In this document: piece by piece, positions 1 to 5,558 of the stretch
Layout of the letters: the number at the start of each line of letters is the position of its first letter
How positions within the stretch are numbered: the stretch's first letter is position 1
Source: Syntrophomonadaceae bacterium
Lineage (GTDB): Bacteria > Bacillota > Dethiobacteria > DTU022 > UBA8154
Reading direction: 5' to 3'
Assembly (NCBI GenBank): GCA_003561325.1
Contig: PWWY01000186.1
Span: 1-14,961 of the forward strand
DNA length: 14,961 bases
Notes under the pieces: model-generated
Database searches by the model: none
What the model was told of the DNA's origin: nothing
Seen by the model: only the letters and a program-made list of their open reading frames with translations
Position numbers and translations under genes: made by a program

Positions 1-224
1 CCAAGGTGAGAAATATTTGCGATCACTGTGGGGGAGAGCTTTACCAAAGAAGCGATGATACGGTTGAAACGGTGAAGGAGCGCTTGGCCGTCTATAACAC
101 GCAGACGATGCCGATCATTGACTATTATAAGCGGAAAGGGAACTATTTGAGTGTAGATGGTTCTCAACCCATCGACAAGGTGTCCAAGGAGATTATTGAA
201 AAACTGAACCAACTAAAGGGGTAA
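1..224 (+). CDS. adk: Adenylate kinase, C-terminal part (5' end outside window)
   Basis: Adenylate kinase interconverts ATP + AMP and 2 ADP in the cytoplasm. Only about the last 73 residues are present. The reading frame is open to the left edge, so the GTG at 6 is an internal Val codon and not a start. The segment begins in the LID domain with the second half of a zinc site (CDHC) followed by GGELYQRSDD, the classic sequence of Gram-positive, zinc-type Adk. It continues with ETVKERLAVYNTQT and IDYYKRKG, the helix that follows the LID, and a DGSQPIDKV segment before the C-terminal helix. It ends with TAA at 222-224. In many Firmicutes adk sits in the secY-adk-map ribosomal operon; here it is followed by a 293-base gap and DUF951, so it may be a second or relocated copy. 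What lies upstream cannot be seen. Confidence 0.93.
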   Translation, partial: KVRNICDHCGGELYQRSDDTVETVKERLAVYNTQTMPIIDYYKRKGNYLSVDGSQPIDKVSKEIIEKLNQLKG

Positions 225-360
225 GCGGGCGTTATACCAGTTTCATGGTTTTTGGGGGCCTTCTCAGAATACTAGAAAACTGGCCCAAGTCAGCAGGTAG
301 CGCTGTTTGCCGTTACCTCCACCCGGCACAGGTACTAAACGGGAAGAGGGTTTTTCGCAC

Positions 361-418
361 AATGGGGCGGGTTCATACTCCGCCTCATTCTTGTCATGCA
401 CCTTGTTATGCATGAACA
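361..418. other. Two adjacent hairpins in the adk-DUF951 gap
   Basis: The gap 225-517 has no credible gene. It holds two neighbouring inverted repeats. The first pairs 361-370 with 380-389 (10 positions, one G-T). The second pairs 394-400 with 409-415 (TCATGCA/TGCATGA, perfect, 8-base loop) and extends outward by TTG/CAA with a one-base bulge. Neither is followed by a T tract, so they do not look like intrinsic terminators. A weaker possible stem (TTGGG..GGCC with GGCCCAA) lies near 255-290. Function is unknown. They could be 3' UTR structures of adk, or part of a leader for the DUF951-ychF transcript. Confidence 0.4.
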
Positions 419-517
419 ACCTGCTGCCGGGAAAATGCTTTTCTCTGAAGAAAGATAGACTTCCAGGTTAAACAGGGGTTGCAACGAAGGGAATAAAAGT
501 AAAGGGGTTGCCGGGGC

Positions 518-706
518 GTGTATAAACTCGGTCAGCGGGTTAAAATGAAAAAAGGTCATCCCTGCGGCACCAATGCCTGGGAGATTATTCGCATCGGGAT
601 GGATTTTCGAATCAAATGCACAGGCTGTGGACGAAGTGTGCTGATGCCCCGCTACCAGTTTGAGCGCCGGGTAAAAGAGATTCTTGGAGAACCGAAAAAA
701 GAGTAG
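518..706 (+). CDS. DUF951 family small protein (YyzM-like)
   Basis: This 62-residue protein matches the DUF951 pattern: a short beta-rich N-terminus (YKLGQRVKMKK), then HPCGTNAWEIIRIG, then IKCTGCGRSVLMPR and a basic C-terminal segment (FERRVKEIL). Three cysteines (in PCG and CTGC) suggest a small metal-stabilised or nucleic-acid-binding fold, but the molecular function of the family is unknown. The start is GTG at 518, with an AAAGGGG ribosome binding site at 501-507; the DUF951 homology begins within two residues of it. It is followed after 57 bases by ychF. The same pairing occurs in Bacillus subtilis (yyzM next to yyaF/ychF, near rpsF-ssbA-rpsR), which supports both the call and the chromosomal context. 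A 125-aa open frame on the opposite strand (335-712) is an antisense shadow. Confidence 0.9.
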   Translation: MYKLGQRVKMKKGHPCGTNAWEIIRIGMDFRIKCTGCGRSVLMPRYQFERRVKEILGEPKKE

Positions 707-763
707 TTTCACGGCAGGAGTATTTGCCTAACGAACGGGCTAAAACCGGCTTGAGGAGGCGCC

Positions 764-1855
764 ATGGGATTTAAATGTGGACTGGTAGGATTACCCAATG
801 TTGGCAAGTCTACGCTTTTTTCTGCGATAACCAGTGTGTCGGTGGAAGCGGCCAACTTCCCCTTTTGCACGGTTGAGCCCAACTGGGGGGTGGTTCCTGT
901 GAATGATCCCCGCTTAGCCGATTTGGCCTATACCTCCGGCTGTGAAAAGCAGACCCCGGCAACATTAACGATTGTTGATATTGCGGGGCTTATAGCAGGG
1001 TCCAGCCGGGGTGAGGGGCTAGGCAATCGCTTCCTGGGGCATATTCGTGAAATGGATTTGCTGCTGCACGTTGTCCGCAGTTTTGAAGCTCCAGATGTGT
1101 CTCATCTACCCGGGGAGCCTGATCCTCTTCGAGATATCGAGATTGTGCAGCTGGAACTCATTTTGGCCGACCTGGAGTCTTTGGAGAAGCGCCTGGCGAA
1201 GCTAGAGTACGATATTAAAGCCGGCAAAAAGGAAGCCAGGGCGGAAGAGAAGCTGATCCAGCGAGCCGCAAATCATTTAAACCGAGGGTTGCCGGTAAGA
1301 AGCATGCCGGTTGCTTCAGAAGAGAGAGACGTTGTGAATCGATGGCAATTACTCACGGGAAAACCGGTAGTATTTGTGGTGAATATTGACGAGCAAACAC
1401 TCGATCAAGAGGCAACCTCGGACCTGGCCAAATCCATTGGTGAAGCCCAAGGGGCGCCGGTTTTGTGCTTATGCGCTTCCCTGGAGGCAGAACTGGCTGT
1501 TCTGGAACCAGAAGAACAGGTACTTTTCCAAGAAGAATACGGCCTGCAAGAAACAGGCCTTGATCGGCTGATCAAACTGGGGTATGATTACCTGGGGTTG
1601 GTGACATTTTTCACGGTGAAGGGGATGGAGGCCAGAGCGTGGTCGGTTGTTCAAGGCACCACGGCAAGAAAGGGCGCAGGGAAAGTCCACAGCGATATGG
1701 AAAAAGGATTTATCGCAGTGGAGGGGATTCGCGCTGACGAACTTATTAATATTGGCAGCCTGGGCGCAGCCAGGGATAAGGGGTTGCTGCGCATGGAAGG
1801 CAAGGATTACAAAATCTCTGATGGTGACGTGCTATTTTTTCGGTTTAAAGTGTAG
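764..1855 (+). CDS. ychF: Redox-related / ribosome-associated ATPase YchF (Obg family, OLA1-like)
   Basis: A full-length YchF of 363 residues, the usual size. This Obg-family P-loop protein prefers ATP over GTP and associates with ribosomes. Visible motifs: G1 GLPNVGKST (residues 9-17), the DxxG-type G3 VDIAGL (71-76) followed by the GSSRGEGLGNRFL stretch typical of YchF, and the altered G4 motif NIDE (207-210) in place of NKxD, which explains the nucleotide preference in this family. A coiled-coil-like insertion covers about residues 125-172. The last ~85 residues form the TGS-like domain, with FFTVKGMEARAW and the C-terminal YKISDGDVLFFRF. The start ATG at 764 has GAGGAGG at 753-759. It probably shares a transcript with DUF951. 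A weak hairpin plus five T's lies about 90 bases after the stop. Confidence 0.97.
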   Translation: MGFKCGLVGLPNVGKSTLFSAITSVSVEAANFPFCTVEPNWGVVPVNDPRLADLAYTSGCEKQTPATLTIVDIAGLIAGSSRGEGLGNRFLGHIREMDLLLHVVRSFEAPDVSHLPGEPDPLRDIEIVQLELILADLESLEKRLAKLEYDIKAGKKEARAEEKLIQRAANHLNRGLPVRSMPVASEERDVVNRWQLLTGKPVVFVVNIDEQTLDQEATSDLAKSIGEAQGAPVLCLCASLEAELAVLEPEEQVLFQEEYGLQETGLDRLIKLGYDYLGLVTFFTVKGMEARAWSVVQGTTARKGAGKVHSDMEKGFIAVEGIRADELINIGSLGAARDKGLLRMEGKDYKISDGDVLFFRFKV

Positions 1856-1942
1856 TGTTTCAGGAACACCACGGTTCAAGCTCGCCTTCCCTTGCAGGAG
1901 AGATTGCCCAGGATCCCTTTGCAAGTCCTTTCTTCGAGCGCT

Positions 1943-1966
1943 GGCACCCTGAAGAGGCGCCTTTTT
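1943..1966 (+). terminator. Possible weak intrinsic terminator after ychF
   Basis: GGCACC (1943-1948) can pair with GGCGCC (1956-1961), with one A-C mismatch, around a 7-base loop. TTTTT follows directly at 1962-1966. The stem is short and imperfect, so termination would be partial. The position between ychF and the AI-2E-family gene fits. Confidence 0.35.
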
Positions 1967-2032
1967 GAAGCCATCACCATTGATTTTGGGGAGCAGGCAG
2001 GGCATTTCTTCAACAGGATTTGAGGTATAGCT

Positions 2033-3073
2033 GTGCAGGACAAAAACTACGCAAATTACATAAAAATTCTTGCGGTCATTTTTTTGATCATCGGATTTGT
2101 CTGGTTTATAAGCAAAATATCCTGGGTTATCCAACTTTTTGTGATCAGCCTGGTCATTGTTTATGCCCTCTACCCTCTTAGTGAATACTTAAAACACAGG
2201 TTTAGATTTTCCCACTTTCTCTCCGTTGTGACTACTTTTGCGCTCTTGCTGGTGATCATTGCGACCATAATCGGTCTGGTGTTCCCTATTGTACAACAAG
2301 AAGTGCAGGATGTATTGAGCGATATGCCTTTTATAATTTTTCAGCTTCAAGGCTACCTGGAAGAATTTATCGCATACCTGGCTACCTTTAATATCAGCCC
2401 GGAATACATGGAGTCCATTATGGAGCTCCCCGCCAACATCCAGCCGATCATCGACGAAATCGCGCAAATCAGCCTTTCTGTGGTGGGCATGCTGGTGGAC
2501 ATCTTTTTTATTATGTTTATTGTATTTTATTTGCTCTATGATTTTCACAATGTAAGAAACGCAGCGATGAAACTCGTTCCCGAGGTTTACCGCGAGCGAG
2601 CCGAAGATATTATTAAGATCGTGGATGCGAATTTTGACGGGTACATTCGCGGGAACATTATTCGCTGCACTATTGTGGGGATCATCACAGGGGTGTTGTT
2701 GCACCTTTTTGGCACACCCTATGCCCTGCTGCTGGGCATTCTGGCCGGCATCCTGAACATCATTTTATACATCGGCCCATATATGGCGGCCATACCTGCG
2801 GTGCTGTTGAGTTTTTCTCCGCTGACACCATCACCTTTTGTCATCATCGTGATTTATGTGGGGGTCCAGGTGTTGGATGGGATCATTCTTTCTCCTTTGC
2901 TGCTGGGGCGAGCGGTAAGGCTTAAGGCCATTACGGTGATTATCTGCCTGCTGATCGGGCAGCAGTTAGCGGGATTTCTAGGAATGGTTTTGTCGACCCC
3001 CCTGGCAGGGATTGCCAGGAGCCTGATGATCTATTTTAGAAGCGAAAAGGACGAATTATTTCCCGGGAAATAA
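2033..3073 (+). CDS. AI-2E family transporter / PerM-like membrane protein
   Basis: A 346-residue polytopic inner-membrane protein of the AI-2E transporter family (also called PerM/UPF0118; members include TqsA and YdiK). Hydrophobic segments lie near residues 10-27, 31-50, 62-85, 148-170, 208-228, 230-257, 262-283 and 298-333, in the family's pattern: three N-terminal helices, a soluble amphipathic stretch (about 86-147), then the conserved C-terminal bundle. Family-typical sequence is visible in LLGILAGILNIILYIGPY (233-250) and QVLDGIILSPLLLG (279-292). Some family members export AI-2 and others act as Na+/H+ antiporters, so the substrate cannot be assigned. The start is GTG at 2033 with TGAGGT at 2021-2026. 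It sits between ychF and rpsF, an unusual insertion into an otherwise conserved block; no terminator with a T tract follows it. Confidence 0.9.
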   Translation: MQDKNYANYIKILAVIFLIIGFVWFISKISWVIQLFVISLVIVYALYPLSEYLKHRFRFSHFLSVVTTFALLLVIIATIIGLVFPIVQQEVQDVLSDMPFIIFQLQGYLEEFIAYLATFNISPEYMESIMELPANIQPIIDEIAQISLSVVGMLVDIFFIMFIVFYLLYDFHNVRNAAMKLVPEVYRERAEDIIKIVDANFDGYIRGNIIRCTIVGIITGVLLHLFGTPYALLLGILAGILNIILYIGPYMAAIPAVLLSFSPLTPSPFVIIVIYVGVQVLDGIILSPLLLGRAVRLKAITVIICLLIGQQLAGFLGMVLSTPLAGIARSLMIYFRSEKDELFPGK

Positions 3074-3083
3074 TTTATCAGGC

Positions 3084-3166
3084 ATGTGAGATTATCTCTC
3101 AGTGTCAAGGTACTGCAAGGCTTTGCAGGGAAACGATTTTTGAGTACATAAAGAGATACCTCACAT
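3084..3166 (+). other. Long imperfect inverted repeat with internal hairpin (candidate RNA structure)
   Basis: ATGTGAG-AT-TATCTCT (3084-3099) is complementary to AGAGATA-C-CTCACAT (3152-3166). That gives two 7-bp helices separated by a 2x1 internal loop. The enclosed 52 bases contain a second perfect hairpin, CTGCAA-GGCT-TTGCAG (3113-3128). No T tract follows the outer stem, so it is not a standard terminator. It begins just after the AI-2E-family stop codon and ends about 100 bases before the predicted rpsF promoter. It may be a 3' UTR structure, a small RNA or part of an element on either strand. I do not recognise it as a known riboswitch. Confidence 0.45.
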
Positions 3167-3178
3167 TTGGCAGAATAT

Positions 3179-3219
3179 AACCCCCAAGAAAGGGGTTGAG
3201 GTTCCTCATGGAACTAATT
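3179..3219. other. Tandem small hairpins upstream of the rpsF promoter
   Basis: AACCCC (3179-3184) pairs with GGGGTT (3192-3197) around a 7-base loop. Directly downstream, GGTTCC pairs with GGAACT (one G-U) around the loop TCAT, within about 3200-3216. No T tract follows either. They sit between the longer inverted repeat at 3084-3166 and the promoter at 3263. Confidence 0.35.
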
Positions 3220-3262
3220 TGTTTCGTAGAAGAGAAAGCTGTCGCGTGTGCTATGAGTGTAG

Positions 3263-3291
3263 TTGCTTTGCGCTCTGTCCTGTGATATGAT
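3263..3291 (+). promoter_or_regulatory. Predicted sigma-A-type promoter for rpsF-ssb-rpsR
   Basis: TTGCTT (3263-3268) as -35 and TATGAT (3286-3291) as -10 are separated by exactly 17 bases. A TG at 3283-3284 gives an extended -10 (TGnTATGAT). Transcription would start near 3298, giving a leader of about 60 bases before the rpsF GTG. The -35 matches only three of six consensus positions, which the extended -10 can offset. Confidence 0.6.
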
Positions 3292-3298
3292 TACCGTT

Positions 3299-3335
3299 GA
3301 ACGATCCCTGTTCTTCTCGACAGAGGGGAACCGTC
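3299..3335 (+). promoter_or_regulatory. Leader hairpin of rpsF mRNA, candidate S6:S18 autoregulatory site
   Basis: The predicted transcript begins with a hairpin. CTGT (3308-3311) pairs with ACAG (3320-3323) around an 8-base loop. CC (3306-3307) pairs with GG (3326-3327) across an AG bulge. Outer ACG (3301-3303) can pair with CGT (3332-3334). A CCG trinucleotide (3331-3333) sits by the internal loop. It is known that the S6:S18 complex binds a CCG-containing hairpin in rpsF leaders of many bacteria. The match here is an inference from position and the CCG; the consensus was not checked. Confidence 0.35.
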
Positions 3336-3358
3336 TAGTCCGAAGGGAGGGGAAAAAC

Positions 3359-3763
3359 GTGGCATTTTACGAGGTTATGTACATCATTCAACCGGACCTG
3401 GAAAGTGATGAACTGCTGGATGCAGCGCTTGAAAAAGTGAACAGCACCATTGAAAAAACAGGCGGAGTGATCCTTTCCCAGAAGAAAGTTGGCAAACGCC
3501 GGCTCGCTTATGAAATTGATGATTACAAGGAAGGCATTTATCTGCTAATCAATGTCCAGGCCGAACAGACCATCGTTCCGGTACTGGAACATTTTTTTAA
3601 AGTGAACGAAGGGTATTTACGCTACATGATCCTGCGACTGGATGAAGAACAAGGGGCTCAGTTAATCAGGGCGGAAAAAACGGTAAGGCCGGAAAAAGAA
3701 GATTCCGACACTGAAGCTGTTGAACCTGCCGGCGATGGGGTTTTGGAAGAAAAGTCAGAGTGA
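3359..3763 (+). CDS. rpsF: 30S ribosomal protein S6
   Basis: S6 binds S18 and the central domain of 16S rRNA in the small subunit. The chosen start is GTG at 3359 (AFYEVMYIIQPDL), preceded by AAGGGAGGGG at 3343-3352. The frame is open back to 3263, but those extra 32 residues have no S6 character and contain the predicted promoter. The core (residues 1-97) shows the family pattern: YEVMYIIQPDL, GGVILSQKKVGKRRLAYEIDDYKEGIYLLI and RYMILRLDE. The protein is 134 residues, against roughly 95-100 for a compact S6. The extra ~35 C-terminal residues are acidic and rich in Glu, Asp and Pro, low-complexity and probably disordered. This is the first gene of a rpsF-ssb-rpsR operon. Its stop overlaps an alternative GTG frame for ssb, but the better ssb start is 65 bases downstream. 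Confidence 0.96.
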   Translation: MAFYEVMYIIQPDLESDELLDAALEKVNSTIEKTGGVILSQKKVGKRRLAYEIDDYKEGIYLLINVQAEQTIVPVLEHFFKVNEGYLRYMILRLDEEQGAQLIRAEKTVRPEKEDSDTEAVEPAGDGVLEEKSE

Positions 3764-3828
3764 AAAAGGGTGGCCGCGTCCTGCTAGCAGCAGGTACTGC
3801 CGGACCTAACTGTACGCGAGGTGAAACC

Positions 3829-4233
3829 ATGCTGAACAATGTTATTTTGATCGGTCGCTTGACCCAGGATCCGGAACTGCGTTATACCTCTGGCGAGGGT
3901 GTTGCAGTGACGAACTTCACCATTGCTGTAGATCGACCGTTTCCCAACCAGCAGGGCGAAAGAGAAGCGGACTTTATCCGTATTGTTGCTTGGAGAAAAC
4001 AGGCAGAGAATATCGCCAACTATTTGAAAAAAGGCAGCCTTTGCGCCGTGGAAGGAAGGCTGCAAATTCGCTCCTACGATGACAGGGAAGGTATTCGTAG
4101 AATCGCAGCAGAAGTTGTTGCCCGGAGTGTTCAGTTCCTGGACCGCCGTGGGAGTAACGACGCTGGCGTTTCCGAGGATCCTTTCGCAGGCGGAGACAGT
4201 ATGGATGTAAAGGATGAAGATGTCCCCTTTTAA
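3829..4233 (+). CDS. ssb: Single-stranded DNA-binding protein SSB
   Basis: SSB coats single-stranded DNA as a tetramer during replication and repair and recruits partners through its C-terminal tip. At 134 residues it is at the short end for the family. An OB fold spans residues 1-105: LNNVILIGRLTQDPELRYT, then FTIAVDRPF, DFIRIVAWRKQAENIANYLKKGS (with aromatic F49 and W55), and the AVEGRLQIRSYDD strand. A brief Gly/Asp-rich linker leads to the acidic tip VKDEDVPF, a variant of the usual DDDIPF. The start ATG at 3829 has GAGGTGA at 3818-3824 and matches the family N-terminus. An in-frame GTG at 3760, overlapping the rpsF stop, would add 23 residues with no homology. It is in the rpsF-ssb-rpsR operon; a 144-base gap to rpsR is longer than usual. 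Confidence 0.96.
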   Translation: MLNNVILIGRLTQDPELRYTSGEGVAVTNFTIAVDRPFPNQQGEREADFIRIVAWRKQAENIANYLKKGSLCAVEGRLQIRSYDDREGIRRIAAEVVARSVQFLDRRGSNDAGVSEDPFAGGDSMDVKDEDVPF

Positions 4234-4330
4234 AGAGGCGCCAGCATTGATTGAGGAAGGAAATCACGCCGGCTGTTTAGAGGAGACGTTTTTCTTCCGC
4301 GAGATTATAGTTTGCACTTGGAAAGGAGGA

Positions 4331-4429
4331 ATGGAGGGATCCTGCCTGCTCTCCACCATAGGTAGGCCCTGGAAGTTATGCGCCGGGAAAAACGCAAAGG
4401 GAAAAAAAAGGTATGCAACTTTTGCATAG
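4331..4429 (+). other. Possible leader mini-ORF overlapping the rpsR start
   Basis: An ATG at 4331 directly follows a near-perfect AAAGGAGGA (4322-4330) and opens a 32-codon frame that ends at TAA 4427-4429, inside rpsR and out of frame with it. The peptide has no recognisable homology. The GGAGG-to-ATG spacing of about 1 base is too short for efficient initiation, so real translation is doubtful. It could couple ribosome loading to the weakly signalled rpsR start. Confidence 0.2.
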
Positions 4430-4605
4430 ATAAAGTTGAGTCCATCGATTACAAGCAAAGTGAAAAACTTCGCCGCTTTATTACAGAGCGAGGCAAAATT
4501 TTGCCGCGCCGCATATCCGGAAACTGTGCCCGACATCAGCGGCAGTTAACGGTAGCGATTAAGCGGGCACGTCAGATGGCCCTGCTGCCCTATACGTCTG
4601 AATAA
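4378..4605 (+). CDS. rpsR: 30S ribosomal protein S18 (zinc-binding type)
   Basis: S18 pairs with S6 on the 30S platform. This 75-residue protein has a basic N-terminus and then the S18 core: VESIDYK, LRRFITERGKILPRR, ARHQRQLTVAIKRARQMALLPY. Cys13, Cys16, Cys50 and His53 form a CxxC...CxxH set, so it is the zinc-binding (C+) form. The start ATG at 4378 is the only good one: the next in-frame upstream codons soon reach a TAG at 4363. Its own ribosome binding site is weak (GGTAGG 11 bases away, or GGAAG only 2 bases away). A much stronger AAAGGAGGA at 4322-4330 sits 47 bases upstream, abutting an ATG in a different frame. It is the last gene of the operon; a terminator-like hairpin follows at 4759. 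Confidence 0.96.
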   Translation: MRREKRKGKKKVCNFCIDKVESIDYKQSEKLRRFITERGKILPRRISGNCARHQRQLTVAIKRARQMALLPYTSE

Positions 4606-4625
4606 GCCCTGGAAGAGTTCTTTCT

Positions 4626-4698
4626 GAGCAGGCATACGGGCGTGGGGTTCTTTGGGTGATTTTGCTGTTCTGCTGCCGGGGAGAGTGTTTCCCTGCTC
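4626..4698. other. Inverted repeat GAGCAGG/CCTGCTC in the rpsR-rplI gap
   Basis: GAGCAGG (4626-4632) is perfectly complementary to CCTGCTC (4692-4698), enclosing 59 bases. It lies just after rpsR and before the terminator/antiterminator segment, and may form the outer helix of a longer leader or 3' UTR fold. No gene is visible in 4606-4889. Confidence 0.3.
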
Positions 4699-4737
4699 GC
4701 AACCATCGCTTTTGATCTTTTACGGGAGAAATAACAG

Positions 4738-4745
4738 CAAAGCAG
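4738..4745 (+). promoter_or_regulatory. Candidate antiterminator arm
   Basis: CAAAGCAG (4738-4745) is perfectly complementary to CTGCTTTG (4787-4794), which contains the 3' arm of the terminator at 4759-4798. Pairing here would exclude the terminator. The same bases lie in the loop of a separate perfect hairpin, GAGAAA (4726-4731) with TTTCTC (4746-4751), which would hold the arm away and favour termination. This is the layout of an attenuator ahead of rplI. Its ligand or trigger is unknown. Confidence 0.4.
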
Positions 4746-4758
4746 TTTCTCATCATTG

Positions 4759-4798
4759 CAAAGGCGGTGGCCCCACGGGGTTGCCGCTGCTTTGTTTT
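4759..4798 (+). terminator. Intrinsic terminator between rpsR and rplI
   Basis: CAAAG (4759-4763) pairs with CTTTG (4790-4794), GCGG (4764-4767) pairs with CCGC (4784-4787) leaving a TG bulge, and the inner part continues through G-U pairs and CCC/GGG to a CACG loop. TTTT follows at 4795-4798. The stem is long and GC-rich; the T tract is short. It would end the rpsF-ssb-rpsR transcript, or act as an attenuator for readthrough into rplI. Confidence 0.65.
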
Positions 4799-4889
4799 CT
4801 GAAAGATAACAAAGCCCTGTCTGTTCTGGCAGGAAAACTGCTTTTGCCGCGGAATAATAACTTTAAGAATGTAAAGGAGTCGATGGGTA

Positions 4890-5336
4890 ATGAAAGTAAT
4901 TTTTGTAGTAGATGTTGCCAACGTGGGTCAGAAAGGAGAAGTAAAAGATGTTGCTTCGGGGTATGCAAGAAACTACCTGATCCCCAAGGGCTTGGCCCTG
5001 GAAGCCACCCCGGGCCGCCTCAAGGACTTGCAGTTAAAAGAAAAAACCCGCGCGAGAAAATCGGCCAAGGAGGCAGAGGCTGCGCAAAAAATCGCCGATA
5101 GCATTACCGGAAAACAATTTGCAGTGAAAGCAAAAACCGGGGAGGGCGGGAAGCTCTTTGGTTCTGTGACCTCGGGGGATATTGCCCAACTGCTTTCTGC
5201 GGGAGGAGTCCAGCTGGACAAGAAAAAAATCGAACTGGATGAGCCGATCAAAGTGCTGGGTGAGCACCCGGTGAAAATCAGGCTGCATCCGGATGTTTCA
5301 GCCAGTATTACGGTGTTGGTAGAACCAGAGGTGTAG
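4890..5336 (+). CDS. rplI: 50S ribosomal protein L9
   Basis: L9 binds domain V of 23S rRNA at the base of the L1 stalk and helps reading-frame maintenance. The protein is 148 residues, the usual size. The N-terminal rRNA-binding domain has MKVIFVVDVANVGQKG and the L9 signature GEVKDVASGYARNYLIP (residues 16-32). A long connecting helix (about 41-75) leads to the C-terminal domain with GKLFGSVTSGDIAQLL and the final IRLHPDVSASITVLVE. The start ATG at 4890 has AAAGGAG at 4873-4879; another ATG at 4883 is out of frame. In Bacillus, DUF2232 (yybS) and gdpP (yybT) genes lie between rpsR and rplI; here that place is taken by 284 noncoding bases. No clear promoter is visible between the terminator and the start. 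Confidence 0.97.
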   Translation: MKVIFVVDVANVGQKGEVKDVASGYARNYLIPKGLALEATPGRLKDLQLKEKTRARKSAKEAEAAQKIADSITGKQFAVKAKTGEGGKLFGSVTSGDIAQLLSAGGVQLDKKKIELDEPIKVLGEHPVKIRLHPDVSASITVLVEPEV

Positions 5337-5369
5337 AAGCAGTATAACCTCTTTAATTAAATCCTTAAG

Positions 5370-5451
5370 CCGGGAAATCCGTAAAGCTGTGAGCAGGGGC
5401 GGCATAGCGGAAGGTCCCAATTTTTCAAGGTGCCAGAATAGAAGGATCCGG
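5370..5451 (+). other. Candidate three-way-junction RNA between rplI and dnaB
   Basis: Three helices can form together. P1: CCGG (5370-5373) and ATCC (5377-5380) pair with GGAT (5444-5447) and CCGG (5448-5451), with a GAA bulge. P2: GCTGTG (5386-5391) pairs with CATAGC (5403-5408), one G-U, 11-base loop. P3: GGTCCC (5413-5418) pairs with GGTGCC (5429-5434), one mismatch and one G-U, 10-base loop. The purine-rich junction strands are GTAAA, GGAA and AGAATAGAA. No T tract follows. It does not match any riboswitch core I can recall. It may be a leader element for dnaB or simply a chance fold. Confidence 0.4.
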
Positions 5452-5558
5452 AACATTGCCAAGGGTTTGTGTTCATATCGGGCATTACCCGGAGACCATA
5501 TCGCGCAGCGGTTGGGGTGGAGAATGAATTCCAAGGCTACTTAGGAGGCGAAGAGAGC

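Noticed and set aside
2189..2704. A 171-codon minus strand frame inside the AI-2E-family gene
   Set aside because: It is antisense to a gene with a clear membrane topology and family motifs, and has no homology of its own.
3263..3358. An upstream start giving S6 a 32-residue N-terminal extension
   Set aside because: The extra sequence lacks S6 character and overlaps the predicted promoter and leader hairpin. GTG at 3359 has a strong ribosome binding site and the family N-terminus.
4652..5101. A 149-codon + strand frame across the rpsR-rplI gap
   Set aside because: It runs through the terminator and into rplI in the wrong frame, and its product shows no family features.
5370..5451. A tRNA or a known riboswitch between rplI and dnaB
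   Set aside because: No tRNA cloverleaf or T-loop signature is present, and the junction strands do not match the purine, TPP, THF, c-di-GMP, c-di-AMP, SAM or cobalamin cores that I can recall. It is kept only as an unassigned fold.
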